A stretch of DNA of 64,000 bases from Algoriphagus marincola DSM 16067 (GCF_000429405.1 NZ_KE386899.1:171173-235172), one strand, 5' to 3'; counted from the first letter of the stretch, positions 9,339 through 18,685 are shown. Program-made: numbers and translations. Notes: generated from the letters alone by a model not told the origin.

Positions 9339-10250
9339 ATGCAGGCTTCCCTGAAAGATTATCTTTTACTCCACCTCATTGTCTTGATATGGGGTTTTAC
9401 AGCTATTCTCGGAGTGTTGATTTCGCTTCCAGCTCTGGAATTGGTTTTTTACCGAACCCTCATCGCCTCGGTTGGAGTGGCCTTGCTTTTTGTATGGAAA
9501 AAGAAAAATATTTGGATTCCCCCACATCAAATGTGGAAGGTATTGGGTACCGGGGTGCTGATTGCTTTGCACTGGATTCTGTTTTTTTGGTCAGCAAGAG
9601 TTTCCACAGTTTCCGTTTGCTTAGCTGGAATGGCTACGACCTCGCTTTGGACGGCGTTTGTTGAGCCTTTTTTCAATAAAGCAAAAATCAAGTGGTATGA
9701 GGTGGCATTGGGTTTACTGGTGATCTCCGGGCTCTTGGTCATTTTCAAATTTGAAACAGGCTATTGGCTTGGCCTATCGATGGCTTTGGCTTCGGCCTTT
9801 TTGGCGGCTTGCTTTTCTGTGATTAATGGCCGACTGACCAAGCGTCACGATCCCTATCAAATTACCTTTTACGAGATGACGGGGGCCTGTTTGGCAATTT
9901 TATTATTCATGCCTGTTTATTCGATTTGGCTGACTGATGGAGCTGGTATTCAATGGACTTGGCAGGGGATGGATTGGTTTTGGTTGCTGGTTTTAGGAGG
10001 GGTGTGTACTGTCTATGCCTTTTCCGTTTCGGTGGATTTGATGAAGCGACTGACCGTATTTTCAATCAATTTGACGATCAATCTGGAACCTGTTTATGGA
10101 ATTGTTTTGGCGGTTTTGATCTTTGGAGAAAAGGAAAAAATGACCCCTGAGTTTTATCTGGGGACCTTGATCATTCTGGTTTCGGTTTTGATTTATCCTG
10201 TGCTGAATTACTGGAATAAGCGGAGAAAGGCTGTCAGGACTTTGGGTTAG
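9339..10250 (+). CDS. EamA/DMT-family transporter
   Basis: 303-aa drug/metabolite-type exporter with about ten hydrophobic segments arranged as two EamA repeats. The first repeat starts at LHLIVLIWGFTAILGVLIS, the second near residue 150 (LGLSMALASAFLAACFSVINGRL), with the typical end motif NLEPVYGIVLAVLIFGEKE near residue 250. The substrate cannot be predicted. Translation starts right after the lptF/G stop, so the three genes from tgt are probably one transcript. The 3' end overlaps the convergent toxin gene by 4 bp. Confidence 0.87.
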   Translation: MQASLKDYLLLHLIVLIWGFTAILGVLISLPALELVFYRTLIASVGVALLFVWKKKNIWIPPHQMWKVLGTGVLIALHWILFFWSARVSTVSVCLAGMATTSLWTAFVEPFFNKAKIKWYEVALGLLVISGLLVIFKFETGYWLGLSMALASAFLAACFSVINGRLTKRHDPYQITFYEMTGACLAILLFMPVYSIWLTDGAGIQWTWQGMDWFWLLVLGGVCTVYAFSVSVDLMKRLTVFSINLTINLEPVYGIVLAVLIFGEKEKMTPEFYLGTLIILVSVLIYPVLNYWNKRRKAVRTLG

Positions 10251-10579
10251 AAATGGAGGATATCATTTAAAGTCTCAATAGCAAGTTTGATTTGTTTTTT
10301 TTCAACCTCTCCAATTTTTGTCTTGAGTCTTTGTTTGGATATTGACCTTAAATGAAAAATCATAATCTCTGAATCTACTTTTAATCCATTTTTTTCAGTG
10401 GGTTGTAAAATTGGGTTCCCTTTGAATCCTTTGATTTTACTTGTTAAAGGCGCTGCCAAAACGACTTGGAGATGAGTGTTTAACAGGTTTCCACTCAAAA
10501 TGACCACAGGTCGATACCCGGCTTGTTCTGATCCAATTACAGGGTCTAATCTTGCATACCAGATTTCACCTTGCTTCAT
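10247..10579 (-). CDS. MazF/PemK-family toxin (endoribonuclease)
   Basis: 110-aa protein with the PemK/MazF fold: MKQGEIWYARLDPVIGSEQAGYRPVVILS, then VVLAAPLTSKIKG and the helix near KVDSEIMIFHLRSISKQRL. Family members cleave mRNA at short motifs and are neutralised by a small partner. Here the partner gene lies upstream and overlaps by 14 bp, standard for such modules. The stop overlaps that of eamA on the other strand. Confidence 0.88.
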   Translation of the reverse strand: MKQGEIWYARLDPVIGSEQAGYRPVVILSGNLLNTHLQVVLAAPLTSKIKGFKGNPILQPTEKNGLKVDSEIMIFHLRSISKQRLKTKIGEVEKKQIKLAIETLNDILHF

Positions 10580-10811
10580 CTTCTTCTATTTGCTTGAAGT
10601 ATTCCCCCATGTCTTCTTCTGCCATTTCTAGAATATCTGGATCTTTAGAGGCCATTTTGTAAGATTTAGCATATTCAATACGCTTCAAATAATCCAAATA
10701 TGCCCGTAAGGCTTTTTCGATCAGCTTATTTTTTGGAATTGATAGTTTTGAAGCTTCTGAAGAAATTTTTTCAAGGAGATCGTCTGGGAGAGAACTTGTG
10801 AACGTAGCCAT
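10566..10811 (-). CDS. Ribbon-helix-helix antitoxin paired with the MazF-type toxin
   Basis: 81-aa protein with an N-terminal ribbon-helix-helix pattern (FTSSLPDDLLEKISSEASKLSIPKNKLIEKALRAYL, described in two pieces: strand TFTSSLP and helices from residue 10 to 45) and an acidic C-terminus (DPDILEMAEEDMGEYFKQIEEDEAR) suited to wrap the basic toxin. CopG/MetJ-like rather than the AbrB fold of E. coli MazE. It probably autorepresses the pair, as known for this family. The start is the ATG at 10811; no clear promoter motif was seen upstream. Confidence 0.83.
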   Translation of the reverse strand: MATFTSSLPDDLLEKISSEASKLSIPKNKLIEKALRAYLDYLKRIEYAKSYKMASKDPDILEMAEEDMGEYFKQIEEDEAR

Positions 10812-10852
10812 TTTATTTGAAGTTTATTGTAAATATAATAATAAATACGTTT

Positions 10853-11659
10853 TTAAAGTTCTTTTTCAAGGCAAAAATAATTACCAGGATAATCAATTCT
10901 ACTTGGCTTAGTTTCAAAAAGACCAAATACACTGGAACCGGAACCGGACATAGCTGCATAGTAGGCACCAGCTTGATACAGTTGGTTTTTGATGGCCGCT
11001 ATTTCAGGGTGATTTCTAAAAATACTTTGTTCAAAATCATTGACCAATTCATTTTTCCATCTACTTCGGTCTGCTAACACTTCCTCAATCTTCGCTTTGG
11101 GAGCAGTAGGGTGGACGCCTGAGTAGGCCTCTTTGGTGCCGATGTGAATTCCCGGATTGATTAAGACTAGATAGCTTCCTGCAAGAGATACCTCTGCTGT
11201 ACTGAGGATTTCACCCCGACCACGGGCGATTTTTGGTGTATTCTCGATAAAAAAAGGACAATCGCTTCCGAGCTGTGCGGCATATTCTTCTAGAAAGTAG
11301 TCATCGAGATGGAGGTCAAAAAGATTATTCATCAATTTCAAGGCGAAAGCTCCGTCAGCCGAACCCCCGCCAAGACCAGCACCCATTGGTATATTTTTAT
11401 GAAGGTGGATTTTGAGATTGGGGAGTCCTTGAAAGTCCTTTCGAAGAAGCTTCTCAGCCTTTAGAATCAAATTATCTTTGGCCTCACCTGGGATTGGGAT
11501 TCCGGTGCTTTCCCAGCCGCCTTTTTTATCCAAGATGATTTCTAAAGCATCCAGAAGTGGGATTGGAACCATGCAAGTTTCGATTTCGTGGTATCCATCC
11601 TTTCTTTTTCCTAGGATATGCAGTCCGAGGTTGATTTTTGCATTAGGGAAAGTGATCAT
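10853..11659 (-). CDS. ispE: 4-diphosphocytidyl-2-C-methyl-D-erythritol kinase
   Basis: GHMP-family kinase that phosphorylates CDP-methylerythritol in the MEP pathway to isoprenoid precursors. From the ATG at 11659 it is 268 aa: substrate motif FPNAKINLGLHILGKRKDGYHEIET at the N-terminus and the ATP-binding loop IPMGAGLGGGSADGAFAL near residues 90-107; a glycine-rich AAMSGSGSSVFGLF lies near residue 245. The frame stays open 48 codons upstream, but that part is AT-rich, unlike the family, and is rejected as coding. It lies upstream of the toxin-antitoxin genes on the same strand. Confidence 0.92.
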   Translation of the reverse strand: MITFPNAKINLGLHILGKRKDGYHEIETCMVPIPLLDALEIILDKKGGWESTGIPIPGEAKDNLILKAEKLLRKDFQGLPNLKIHLHKNIPMGAGLGGGSADGAFALKLMNNLFDLHLDDYFLEEYAAQLGSDCPFFIENTPKIARGRGEILSTAEVSLAGSYLVLINPGIHIGTKEAYSGVHPTAPKAKIEEVLADRSRWKNELVNDFEQSIFRNHPEIAAIKNQLYQAGAYYAAMSGSGSSVFGLFETKPSRIDYPGNYFCLEKEL

Positions 11660-11972
11660 GTCGAGAGCTTTCCGCAAATTAAGTGGATTTTGGACTGAAA
11701 AGTTTACAATTCGATCTTTGAATATTTTTAAGTTAATCTTGGAAAGATTAGGAAAAATAAGGCGATTGATCCCTTCGGTTGATAAAAATGGAATCTTTTT
11801 CACTTTTTATTAAAAAAAAGTCAATTCAGTATAAAATTCTGTTTTTTGAAAAAAAATATATTTCAAATAGAATAATAAGCATAAAAAGTTCTTATATAAG
11901 AATAAAATTCTATAAAAAATCATATTGCGATAATTTATATTCTGCGTTAAAGATTTTTAAGCGAATTAAATA
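11660..11972. other. AT-rich intergenic spacer upstream of ispE and the ilv operon
   Basis: No convincing gene. The stretch is much more AT-rich than its surroundings and contains a perfect 14-bp palindrome TTCTTATATAAGAA (11889-11902). No minus-strand TAnnTTTG element was found for ispE. Confidence 0.5.
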
Positions 11973-12003
11973 TTGTTAGTCTCCTCCATGAAACTTAAAT
12001 TTG
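11973..12003 (+). promoter_or_regulatory. Promoter of the ilv-leu operon
   Basis: TTG (11973-11975), 20-nt spacer, then TAAATTTG (11996-12003), an exact TAnnTTTG match. The predicted start near 12008 leaves a leader of about 160 nt before ilvD, which holds the attenuator. Confidence 0.7.
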
Positions 12004-12041
12004 ACAAAATTTCGAATTCACAGCAGTTCAACCCAAAATCT

Positions 12042-12092
12042 ATGAATCGAGTGGTCTTTTTGCTTAGCATTATTATTCTCCTAGGATACTAA
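12042..12092 (+). CDS. Leader peptide of the ilv-leu attenuator
   Basis: A 16-codon frame encodes MNRVVFLLSIIILLGY. Nine of its codons are Val (12051-12056), Leu (12060-12065, 12078-12083) or Ile (12069-12077), the three products of the operon downstream. The stop at 12090-12092 is two bases before the antiterminator arm. An upstream in-frame ATG at 11988 would lie before the predicted transcription start, so the ATG at 12042 is chosen. Its role would be to sense charged branched-chain tRNAs through ribosome stalling. Confidence 0.83.
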   Translation: MNRVVFLLSIIILLGY

Positions 12093-12094
12093 GG

Positions 12095-12139
12095 TGAGGC
12101 ACTAGACTATATCAAAATAAAAAATCTGTAAGTGCCTCA
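12095..12139 (+). promoter_or_regulatory. Antiterminator hairpin of the ilv-leu attenuator
   Basis: TGAGGCACT (12095-12103) is perfectly complementary to AGTGCCTCA (12131-12139). This second arm is also the left arm of the terminator, so the two structures exclude each other. A ribosome at the leader stop (12092) would cover the first arm; one stalled on the Ile codons would leave it free. Confidence 0.8.
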
Positions 12140-12160
12140 TTACATGAAGGCACTTTTTTT
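12130..12160 (+). terminator. Intrinsic terminator of the ilv-leu attenuator
   Basis: AAGTGCCT (12130-12137) pairs with AGGCACTT (12148-12155), with extra TCA/TGA pairs possible across a bulge, followed by a run of seven T (12154-12160). The ilvD ATG is 9 nt downstream. Confidence 0.82.
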
Positions 12161-12168
12161 ATATCCCT

Positions 12169-13851
12169 ATGAAAAACCTTAAAAAATATAGTTGGGAAAT
12201 CTCTGATAATCCCGAGCATCCGGCAGGCAAAGCTATGCTATATGCCACTGGTCTATCTGATAAGAAGTTAATGCAGCCTTTTGTAGGAATTGCAAGCTGT
12301 GGCTATGAAAGCAATCCCTGCAACATGCACCTCAATGACTTTGCTGCCGAGATCAAATCAACTACTCAAGAGCATGATTTGACCGGTTTGGTTTTCAATA
12401 CCATTGGGATTTCGGATGGTACTTCCATGGGGACACTGGGGATGCGTTATTCCTTGGTTTCCAGAGAGATCATTGCAGATTCGATTGAGTCATTCATTTT
12501 AGGTCACTCCTTTGATGCCTGTGTGGCAGTTGCAGGATGTGATAAAAATATGCCCGGGGCGATCATGGGAATGCTTCGCATCAACCGCCCATCGATTATG
12601 GTTTATGGTGGGACGATTGCCTCGGGCAATTATAAAGGTGAGAAACTGAACATCGTCTCTGCATTTGAGGCATTTGGGAAAAAGATTCAAGGAACCATCT
12701 CAGAACAAGACTATGATGGAGTGATCCGAAATGCCTGCCCCGGTGCAGGTGCCTGTGGAGGGATGTATACTGCCAATACCATGTCATCTGCTGCAGAAGC
12801 TATGGGGATGTCTCTTCCTTACTCTGCTTCTTATCCTGCCAACTCCCCTGAGAAACTCCGAGAGTGTAGAGAGGTCAGCAAATACATCAAAATCCTACTT
12901 GAAAAAGACATTAAGCCCAAAGATATCGTCACTCGAAAAAGCATTGAAAATGCTGTAAGGGTTATCGTAGCGCTAGGAGGCAGTACCAATGCAGTGATGC
13001 ATATCCTGGCGATTGCGCGTACGGCTGGAGTAGACTTTACACTTGAAGACTTTAAAGCTGTAAATGATATCACCCCATTGTTAGGTGACTTCAAACCTTC
13101 CGGAAAATTCCTGATGGAAGATTTGCATGAACAAGGTGGGCTTCCAGCTTTCATGAAATTTATGCTAGATCAAGGAATGCTCCATGGAGATTGTATGACC
13201 GTCACCGGGAAGACTTTAGCCGAAAATCTGGAAAATATCGACCCTATCATACCATCCTTGGTCAATTGTATTCGGCCAATCGATCAGCCCATTAAGAAAA
13301 CAGGTCATCTATGCATTCTCAAGGGAAATCTTGCTCCTGAAGGGGCAGTTTCGAAGATCACTGGAAAGGAAGGGGTTTCATTCACAGGTCCAGCCAAAGT
13401 TTTCGATTCTGAATTGGAGGCCAATAATGCCATACGGGATCACAAGGTGCAGGCTGGAGATGTAGTGGTAGTTCGAAATGTCGGTCCAAAAGGAGCTCCT
13501 GGAATGCCAGAAATGCTTAAACCAACCTCCATGATCATTGGAGCGGGCCTCGGTTCAGATGTAGCTCTAATTACTGACGGAAGATTTTCCGGTGGAACGC
13601 ATGGCTTTGTAGTGGGACACGTTACCCCTGAGGCTTGGTGCGGAGGTCCCATTGGACTATTGAAAGACGGAGATATCATCACAATCGATGCGAATAATTT
13701 TGAGCTTTCAGTGCAAGTGAGTGAAGAAGAGTTTGCGGAACGCAAAAAATCCTGGTCACCCAAGAAAATTGAAGGACTGCAGGGTACCCTTAAAAAATAC
13801 AATCAACTCGTGGCAACTGCATCAGAAGGCTGCGTAACCGATAAATTCTAA
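12169..13851 (+). CDS. ilvD: Dihydroxy-acid dehydratase
   Basis: Iron-sulphur dehydratase converting 2,3-dihydroxy-3-methylbutanoate or -valerate to the 2-oxo acids of valine and isoleucine synthesis. The 560-aa length is standard. Cluster-related cysteines appear in [11 protein letters not shown] (near residue 43), [11 protein letters not shown] (near 123) and [16 protein letters not shown] (near 190); the C-terminal [20 protein letters not shown] is typical. First structural gene of the operon, directly behind the attenuator; ilvB starts 5 nt after its stop. Confidence 0.96.
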   Translation: MKNLKKYSWEISDNPEHPAGKAMLYATGLSDKKLMQPFVGIASCGYESNPCNMHLNDFAAEIKSTTQEHDLTGLVFNTIGISDGTSMGTLGMRYSLVSREIIADSIESFILGHSFDACVAVAGCDKNMPGAIMGMLRINRPSIMVYGGTIASGNYKGEKLNIVSAFEAFGKKIQGTISEQDYDGVIRNACPGAGACGGMYTANTMSSAAEAMGMSLPYSASYPANSPEKLRECREVSKYIKILLEKDIKPKDIVTRKSIENAVRVIVALGGSTNAVMHILAIARTAGVDFTLEDFKAVNDITPLLGDFKPSGKFLMEDLHEQGGLPAFMKFMLDQGMLHGDCMTVTGKTLAENLENIDPIIPSLVNCIRPIDQPIKKTGHLCILKGNLAPEGAVSKITGKEGVSFTGPAKVFDSELEANNAIRDHKVQAGDVVVVRNVGPKGAPGMPEMLKPTSMIIGAGLGSDVALITDGRFSGGTHGFVVGHVTPEAWCGGPIGLLKDGDIITIDANNFELSVQVSEEEFAERKKSWSPKKIEGLQGTLKKYNQLVATASEGCVTDKF

Positions 13852-13856
13852 AGTCT

Positions 13857-15554
13857 ATGAAGGAAGAATCCATGATTCGTGGGGCAGACATAGTTGTGCA
13901 GTCCCTAATCGCAGAGCAGGCAGAAATTATCTTTGGGTATCCTGGAGGTGCAATCATGCCTGTATACGATGCCCTGTACGATTATCATGAGCAGATCAAG
14001 CACGTCTTGACTCGTCATGAACAGGGAGCTATTCACGCAGCACAAGGCTATGCCCGGGTTTCAGGAAAAGTAGGAGTTTGCTTGGCTACTTCAGGCCCCG
14101 GAGCGACTAATTTGATCACGGGGCTGGCTGATGCGCAGATCGACAGCACACCCTTGGTTTGTATTACTGGGCAAGTTGCCGCACATCTTTTGGGTACAGA
14201 TGCCTTTCAGGAGACAGATGTGGTCGGTATTTCTATGCCTGGGACGAAATGGAATATTCAGGTGAGAAGAGTGGAGGATATTGCACCTGCGATTGCAAAA
14301 GGATTTTATATAGCTCGGTCTGGACGTCCCGGACCTGTATTGATTGATATTACAAAAAATGCTCAAGTAGACTTCGGGCAGATGAATTACACTCCTTGCT
14401 TGGGCTTCAGGTCTTACAAAGTTCATCAGCCAATAGACCCAAATGCAATTCAGAAAGCTGCAGAATTGATCAAAGAGGCTAAGCGGCCCTATTTACTTTT
14501 TGGACAGGGCGTGGTTTTGGGGAAAGCTGAGACAGAGTTGAAGTTTTTCTTGGATAAAACAGGTATTCCTGCTGCATCTACCCTTTTGGGATCAGGGGCA
14601 CTTTCAGAGGATCATCCAAATTACGTGGGCAAGCTGGGTATGCATGGTAATTACGCTCCCAACCTCCTGACCAATCAATGTGATGTTCTCATTGCGGTCG
14701 GGATGCGATTTGACGATCGGGTAACCGGAGACCTGAAGCGCTACGCCAAACAGGCAAAAGTCATTCATCTGGAACTGGACGCCGCTGAGATTAATAAAAA
14801 CGTCAAGGTGGAAGTAGGAGTATTAGGAGATTGTAAGGAAAGTCTTTCCATGCTAACCGAAGCAGTAGAGCAAGGGTCCCATCCGGAATGGCTGGGGAAG
14901 TTTCGTGAGTTGGAGCAGATGGAAAAGGAAGCTGTGATGCAGCATGATATCACACCGACCAAAGTGGGCCTTACCATGGGTGAGGTAATCAGTCAAATCA
15001 ATCGCTACAAGGCAGATGATGCTGTTTTGGTAACCGATGTGGGACAGCACCAAATGATTGCTTGGCGCTATTTTCACTATAAGAAGACACGGACCCAGAT
15101 TACTTCAGGAGGTTTAGGGACTATGGGTTTTGCACTTCCAGCGGCTTTAGGAGCACAGCTTCATGACTATTCCAGACAGGTAATCTGTGTAGTTGGTGAT
15201 GGAGGTATTCAGATGACCATTCAGGAGTTGGGTGCTATCATGCAGACCAAGGCGCCCGTCAAAATTGTCCTGCTCAATAATAATTACCTGGGAATGGTCC
15301 GTCAGTGGCAGCAAATGTTTTTTGATAAACGCTACTCATTCACTGAATTGGACAATCCGGATTTCATCAAACTGGCAGAAGCCTACGGAATTAAAGCCCA
15401 GAAGGTAACCGAAAGAAATACACTCACGGAATCTATTGAAGATATGTTGATTCATGACGGCCCCTATTTCTTGGAAGTGGTGGTTGAGAAAGAAGATAAT
15501 GTATTCCCGATGATCGCTACCGGATGCTCGGTAGAAGAAGTCCGACTTTCTTAA
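13857..15554 (+). CDS. ilvB: Acetolactate synthase, large (catalytic) subunit
   Basis: 565-aa thiamine-diphosphate enzyme condensing two pyruvates to acetolactate, or pyruvate with 2-oxobutyrate to acetohydroxybutyrate. The catalytic Glu lies in TRHEQGAIHAAQGYAR (near residue 50); the ThDP/Mg motif is GDGGIQMTIQELGAI to LLNNNYLGMVRQWQ (about 435-480). The quinone-like site typical of biosynthetic AHAS is preserved (GMHGNYAPN). Translation may start at MKEES or at the second Met five codons later. Partner of the IlvN subunit encoded next. Confidence 0.95.
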   Translation: MKEESMIRGADIVVQSLIAEQAEIIFGYPGGAIMPVYDALYDYHEQIKHVLTRHEQGAIHAAQGYARVSGKVGVCLATSGPGATNLITGLADAQIDSTPLVCITGQVAAHLLGTDAFQETDVVGISMPGTKWNIQVRRVEDIAPAIAKGFYIARSGRPGPVLIDITKNAQVDFGQMNYTPCLGFRSYKVHQPIDPNAIQKAAELIKEAKRPYLLFGQGVVLGKAETELKFFLDKTGIPAASTLLGSGALSEDHPNYVGKLGMHGNYAPNLLTNQCDVLIAVGMRFDDRVTGDLKRYAKQAKVIHLELDAAEINKNVKVEVGVLGDCKESLSMLTEAVEQGSHPEWLGKFRELEQMEKEAVMQHDITPTKVGLTMGEVISQINRYKADDAVLVTDVGQHQMIAWRYFHYKKTRTQITSGGLGTMGFALPAALGAQLHDYSRQVICVVGDGGIQMTIQELGAIMQTKAPVKIVLLNNNYLGMVRQWQQMFFDKRYSFTELDNPDFIKLAEAYGIKAQKVTERNTLTESIEDMLIHDGPYFLEVVVEKEDNVFPMIATGCSVEEVRLS

Positions 15555-15566
15555 AAGAATCCCCCT

Positions 15567-16067
15567 ATGAAACGCTATACTATTTTCGTCATTACGGAGA
15601 ATTTCATCGGAATTCTCAATCGGATCACTATCATCTTCACTCGAAGAGGGATCAATATCGATGCCTTGACTGCTTCTGAAAGCAGTGTGGATGGGATTCA
15701 TCGGATTACGATTGAAGTGACTACTTCCGAAGAAATGGTAGTTCATCTCGTCAATCAAATCGAGAAAATCATCGATGTCATCAAGGCATTTTATCATGAA
15801 GATTCCGGCGTGGTCTATCAGGAGATTGCACTTTACAAGATCCCTGTTGCTCGCTTGGATGGAAGCTTAGAGAAAATCATTCGACAGCATCATGCAAAAA
15901 TCATTTCGGCAGAGCAGGAATTCGTCGTGCTGGAAGTAGCTGGACATAAAGAACAAACCCAGGAGTTGCTGGAAATTCTGAAGGGCTATGGCCTCCTCGA
16001 ATTTGCAAGATCAGGCAGAGTTGCTGTCGCGAAACGAATGCGAACAATTGATCAGTATTTATCATAA
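15567..16067 (+). CDS. ilvN: Acetolactate synthase, small (regulatory) subunit
   Basis: 166-aa ACT-domain subunit: FVITENFIGILNRITIIFTRRG at the N-terminus with the ENxxGxLxR effector-binding pattern, then a C-terminal domain (VARLDGSLEKIIRQHHAKI onward). It stimulates the large subunit and normally confers valine feedback inhibition. It lies 12 nt downstream of ilvB. The ACT pattern supports feedback control at the enzyme level on top of the attenuator. Confidence 0.93.
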   Translation: MKRYTIFVITENFIGILNRITIIFTRRGINIDALTASESSVDGIHRITIEVTTSEEMVVHLVNQIEKIIDVIKAFYHEDSGVVYQEIALYKIPVARLDGSLEKIIRQHHAKIISAEQEFVVLEVAGHKEQTQELLEILKGYGLLEFARSGRVAVAKRMRTIDQYLS

Positions 16068-16106
16068 AACATTAAAAATCAATCTATTAAACCTAATTTT
16101 AGAATC

Positions 16107-17150
16107 ATGAAATTAAAATTCGGCAATGTTGAAGAAAATGTGGTGACCCGCGAGGAATTCCCACTGGAGAAAGCCAGAGAAGTACTCAAGGATGAGGTGA
16201 TCGCAGTCATTGGCTATGGTGTCCAAGGCCCAGGACAGGCTTTGAACCTTAAAGACAATGGATTCAACGTCATCGTAGGTCAGCGTAAAAATTCCAAAAC
16301 TTGGGATAAAGCCGTGTCGGACGGGTGGGTTCCTGGCGAGACGCTTTTTGAGATCGAAGAGGCCTGTGAAAAAGGTACGATCATTCAGTTTTTGCTGTCA
16401 GATGCAGGACAGATTGCCCTTTGGCCAACTGTCAAAAAACACCTGACTCCTGGAAAGGCATTATACTTCTCGCATGGATTTGGTGTGACTTATAAGGATA
16501 AAACAGGTATCATACCTCCAGGAGATGTGGATGTGATTTTGGTTGCTCCAAAAGGATCTGGGACCTCTTTGAGAAGGATGTTTGTAGAAGGTCGTGGATT
16601 AAACTCCTCCTATGCAATTTACCAAGACGCAACTGGCAAGGCTAAGGACCGTGTCGTAGCCTTGGGTATTGGGGTAGGATCAGGATACCTTTTCGAAACA
16701 GATTTTTACCGTGAAGTTACTTCTGACCTCACTGGCGAAAGAGGAACTTTGATGGGAGCGATCCAAGGGATTTTCGCAGCCCAATATGAGGTTTTGAGAG
16801 CAAATGGTCATACTCCATCCGAAGCTTTCAATGAGACAGTAGAGGAGTTGACACAGTCTTTGATGCCTTTGGTAGCAGAAAATGGAATGGATTGGATGTA
16901 TGCCAACTGCTCCACCACGGCTCAACGAGGTGCATTGGATTGGTGGAAGCCTTTCCGGGATGCTACCAAGCCTGTTTTTGAGGCCCTGTATGATTCTGTC
17001 AAAACAGGACAAGAAGCTCAAAAATCCATCGACTCTAATTCGAAGTCAGATTATAGAGAAAAGCTGGAGGCCGAATTGAAAGAATTGCGTGAGTCAGAAA
17101 TGTGGCAGGCCGGTGCGGTCGTCCGACAGTTGAGACCAGAAAATAATTAA
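16107..17150 (+). CDS. ilvC: Ketol-acid reductoisomerase, resembling the fungal Ilv5 type
   Basis: 347-aa NADPH-dependent enzyme that isomerises and reduces acetolactate. The Rossmann motif IAVIGYGVQGPGQALNLKDNG begins near residue 34; the metal/substrate region includes YFSHGFGVTYKD, VAPKGSG, GERGTLMGAI (near 212) and TVEELTQSLMPL. From memory, the C-terminal half (GRGLNSSYA, EAFNETVEE, CSTTAQRGALDW, closing LRPENN) resembles yeast mitochondrial Ilv5 (LRPENQ) more than E. coli IlvC. An AT-rich 39-bp spacer separates it from ilvN. Confidence 0.94.
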   Translation: MKLKFGNVEENVVTREEFPLEKAREVLKDEVIAVIGYGVQGPGQALNLKDNGFNVIVGQRKNSKTWDKAVSDGWVPGETLFEIEEACEKGTIIQFLLSDAGQIALWPTVKKHLTPGKALYFSHGFGVTYKDKTGIIPPGDVDVILVAPKGSGTSLRRMFVEGRGLNSSYAIYQDATGKAKDRVVALGIGVGSGYLFETDFYREVTSDLTGERGTLMGAIQGIFAAQYEVLRANGHTPSEAFNETVEELTQSLMPLVAENGMDWMYANCSTTAQRGALDWWKPFRDATKPVFEALYDSVKTGQEAQKSIDSNSKSDYREKLEAELKELRESEMWQAGAVVRQLRPENN

Positions 17151-17174
17151 ACCCCAAACCTAAACCCAAAGATC

Positions 17175-18683
17175 ATGAGTGAGAAGCTGTGGATATTTGA
17201 TACGACCCTGCGAGACGGGGAGCAAGTGCCAGGGTGTCAGCTGAATACCCAGGAGAAAATTATCGTGGCAAAGGCTCTAGAAGAACTAGGAGTTGATATA
17301 ATTGAGGCAGGATTTCCCATCTCTAGCCCAGGTGATTTCAATTCTGTACAGGAGATTTCGAAAGCTGTTTCCAATCCGATCATTTGTGCCCTCTCACGTG
17401 CGGTAGAAAAGGATATCGAAGTAGCTGCAGCGGCACTCAAGTATGCCAAAAAAGGCCGAATTCACACAGGTATTGGGGTTTCTCCCTATCATATTCAGTA
17501 CAAGCTCCGCTCCACTCCGGAGGAGATCATCCGCCGTGGAGTAGCAGCTGTGAAATTTGCCAAGCAGTTTGTGGAGGATGTGGAGTTTTACGCAGAAGAT
17601 GCTGGGCGTTCGGAGCCTGATTTTCTTTGTAAAATCATCGAGGAGGTCATCAAAGCCGGAGCTACTGTAGTGAATATTCCGGATACCACGGGCTATTGTT
17701 TGCCAGAGCAGTATGGGGGTTTCATTGCAAATCTCAAAAATCGGGTACCCAATATCGACAAGGCTATCATAGCCACCCATTGTCACAATGATTTGGGAAT
17801 GGCTACGGCCAATACTGTGGCCGGTGTCCAAAATGGCGCTCGGCAAGTCGAAGTGACGATCAACGGAATTGGCGAGCGTGCCGGAAATACTTCCATGGAA
17901 GAGGTGGTCATGGCCATCAAATGTCATCAGTCCATTCCGGTACACACGGATATCGTGACGCAGAAAATCTACCATACCAGCCGATTGGTATCCAAACTGA
18001 TGAATATGCCTGTGCAGCCCAATAAGGCAATTGTCGGTAGAAATGCCTTTGCTCACTCCTCAGGGATTCATCAGGACGGTGTCTTGAAGAACAGAGAAAA
18101 CTACGAAATCATTGATCCAAAAGAGGTCGGGGTGGAGGAGTCTTCGATTGTCTTGACTGCAAGATCCGGAAGAGCTGCCTTGAAGCATCACTTGGATGCA
18201 TTGGGAGTCGAACTGGAAGGAGAAGAGCTTCGCAAAGTGTACGAAGAGTTTTTGCTATTGGCAGATTCCAAACGTGACATTGGAAGAAAGGACTTACTCG
18301 AGCTCGTTGGAAAGTATATGGATGAATCCAATTTCATCGAATTGGAAGAGGTGACTTATTCCTCCAATGGTGAGATCAATGCTCAAGTAAAAGTGAAAAT
18401 CGGTAATGAATCCCATGAAGCTTCTGCAACCGGGGTTGGTCCGGTAGATGCTGTATTGACAGCTATCGAGAAGGTAGTTCAGCCACAAGTTGATTTGGAA
18501 GAATTCCTGATTCAAGCCATGACCCATGGCTCCAATGACGTGGCAAAAGTTCACATGAGGGTCATCAAATCCGAAAAGCCTTACTATGGCTTTGCTTCAA
18601 ACCAAGACATTGTATTGGCATCTGCTCAAGCGTTTGTGGATGCATTAAACAAAATACCAGTCAAAGAATACGTGACTGCCTAA
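17175..18683 (+). CDS. leuA: 2-Isopropylmalate synthase
   Basis: 502-aa first enzyme of leucine synthesis, condensing 2-oxoisovalerate with acetyl-Co[16 protein letters not shown] at the N-terminus, [14 protein letters not shown] with the metal-binding His pair near residue 200, [11 protein letters not shown] near 232, and a C-terminal LeuA dimer regulatory domain from about 375 ([25 protein letters not shown]) where leucine feedback acts in the family. Differs from the later cimA in the alpha-oxo-acid pocket. It is 24 nt after ilvC and 2 nt before leuC. Confidence 0.94.
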   Translation: MSEKLWIFDTTLRDGEQVPGCQLNTQEKIIVAKALEELGVDIIEAGFPISSPGDFNSVQEISKAVSNPIICALSRAVEKDIEVAAAALKYAKKGRIHTGIGVSPYHIQYKLRSTPEEIIRRGVAAVKFAKQFVEDVEFYAEDAGRSEPDFLCKIIEEVIKAGATVVNIPDTTGYCLPEQYGGFIANLKNRVPNIDKAIIATHCHNDLGMATANTVAGVQNGARQVEVTINGIGERAGNTSMEEVVMAIKCHQSIPVHTDIVTQKIYHTSRLVSKLMNMPVQPNKAIVGRNAFAHSSGIHQDGVLKNRENYEIIDPKEVGVEESSIVLTARSGRAALKHHLDALGVELEGEELRKVYEEFLLLADSKRDIGRKDLLELVGKYMDESNFIELEEVTYSSNGEINAQVKVKIGNESHEASATGVGPVDAVLTAIEKVVQPQVDLEEFLIQAMTHGSNDVAKVHMRVIKSEKPYYGFASNQDIVLASAQAFVDALNKIPVKEYVTA

Positions 18684-18685
18684 TT

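Noticed and set aside
11660..11803. 48-codon N-terminal extension of ispE
   Set aside because: AT-rich, unlike the family, and the normal N-terminus MITFPNAKINLG begins at 11659.
11988..12041. Longer, 34-codon version of the ilv leader peptide
   Set aside because: Its ATG lies between the promoter elements, upstream of the predicted transcription start.
17394..18056. Open frame of 220 codons opposite leuA
   Set aside because: Shadow of a well-conserved gene, no recognisable motifs.
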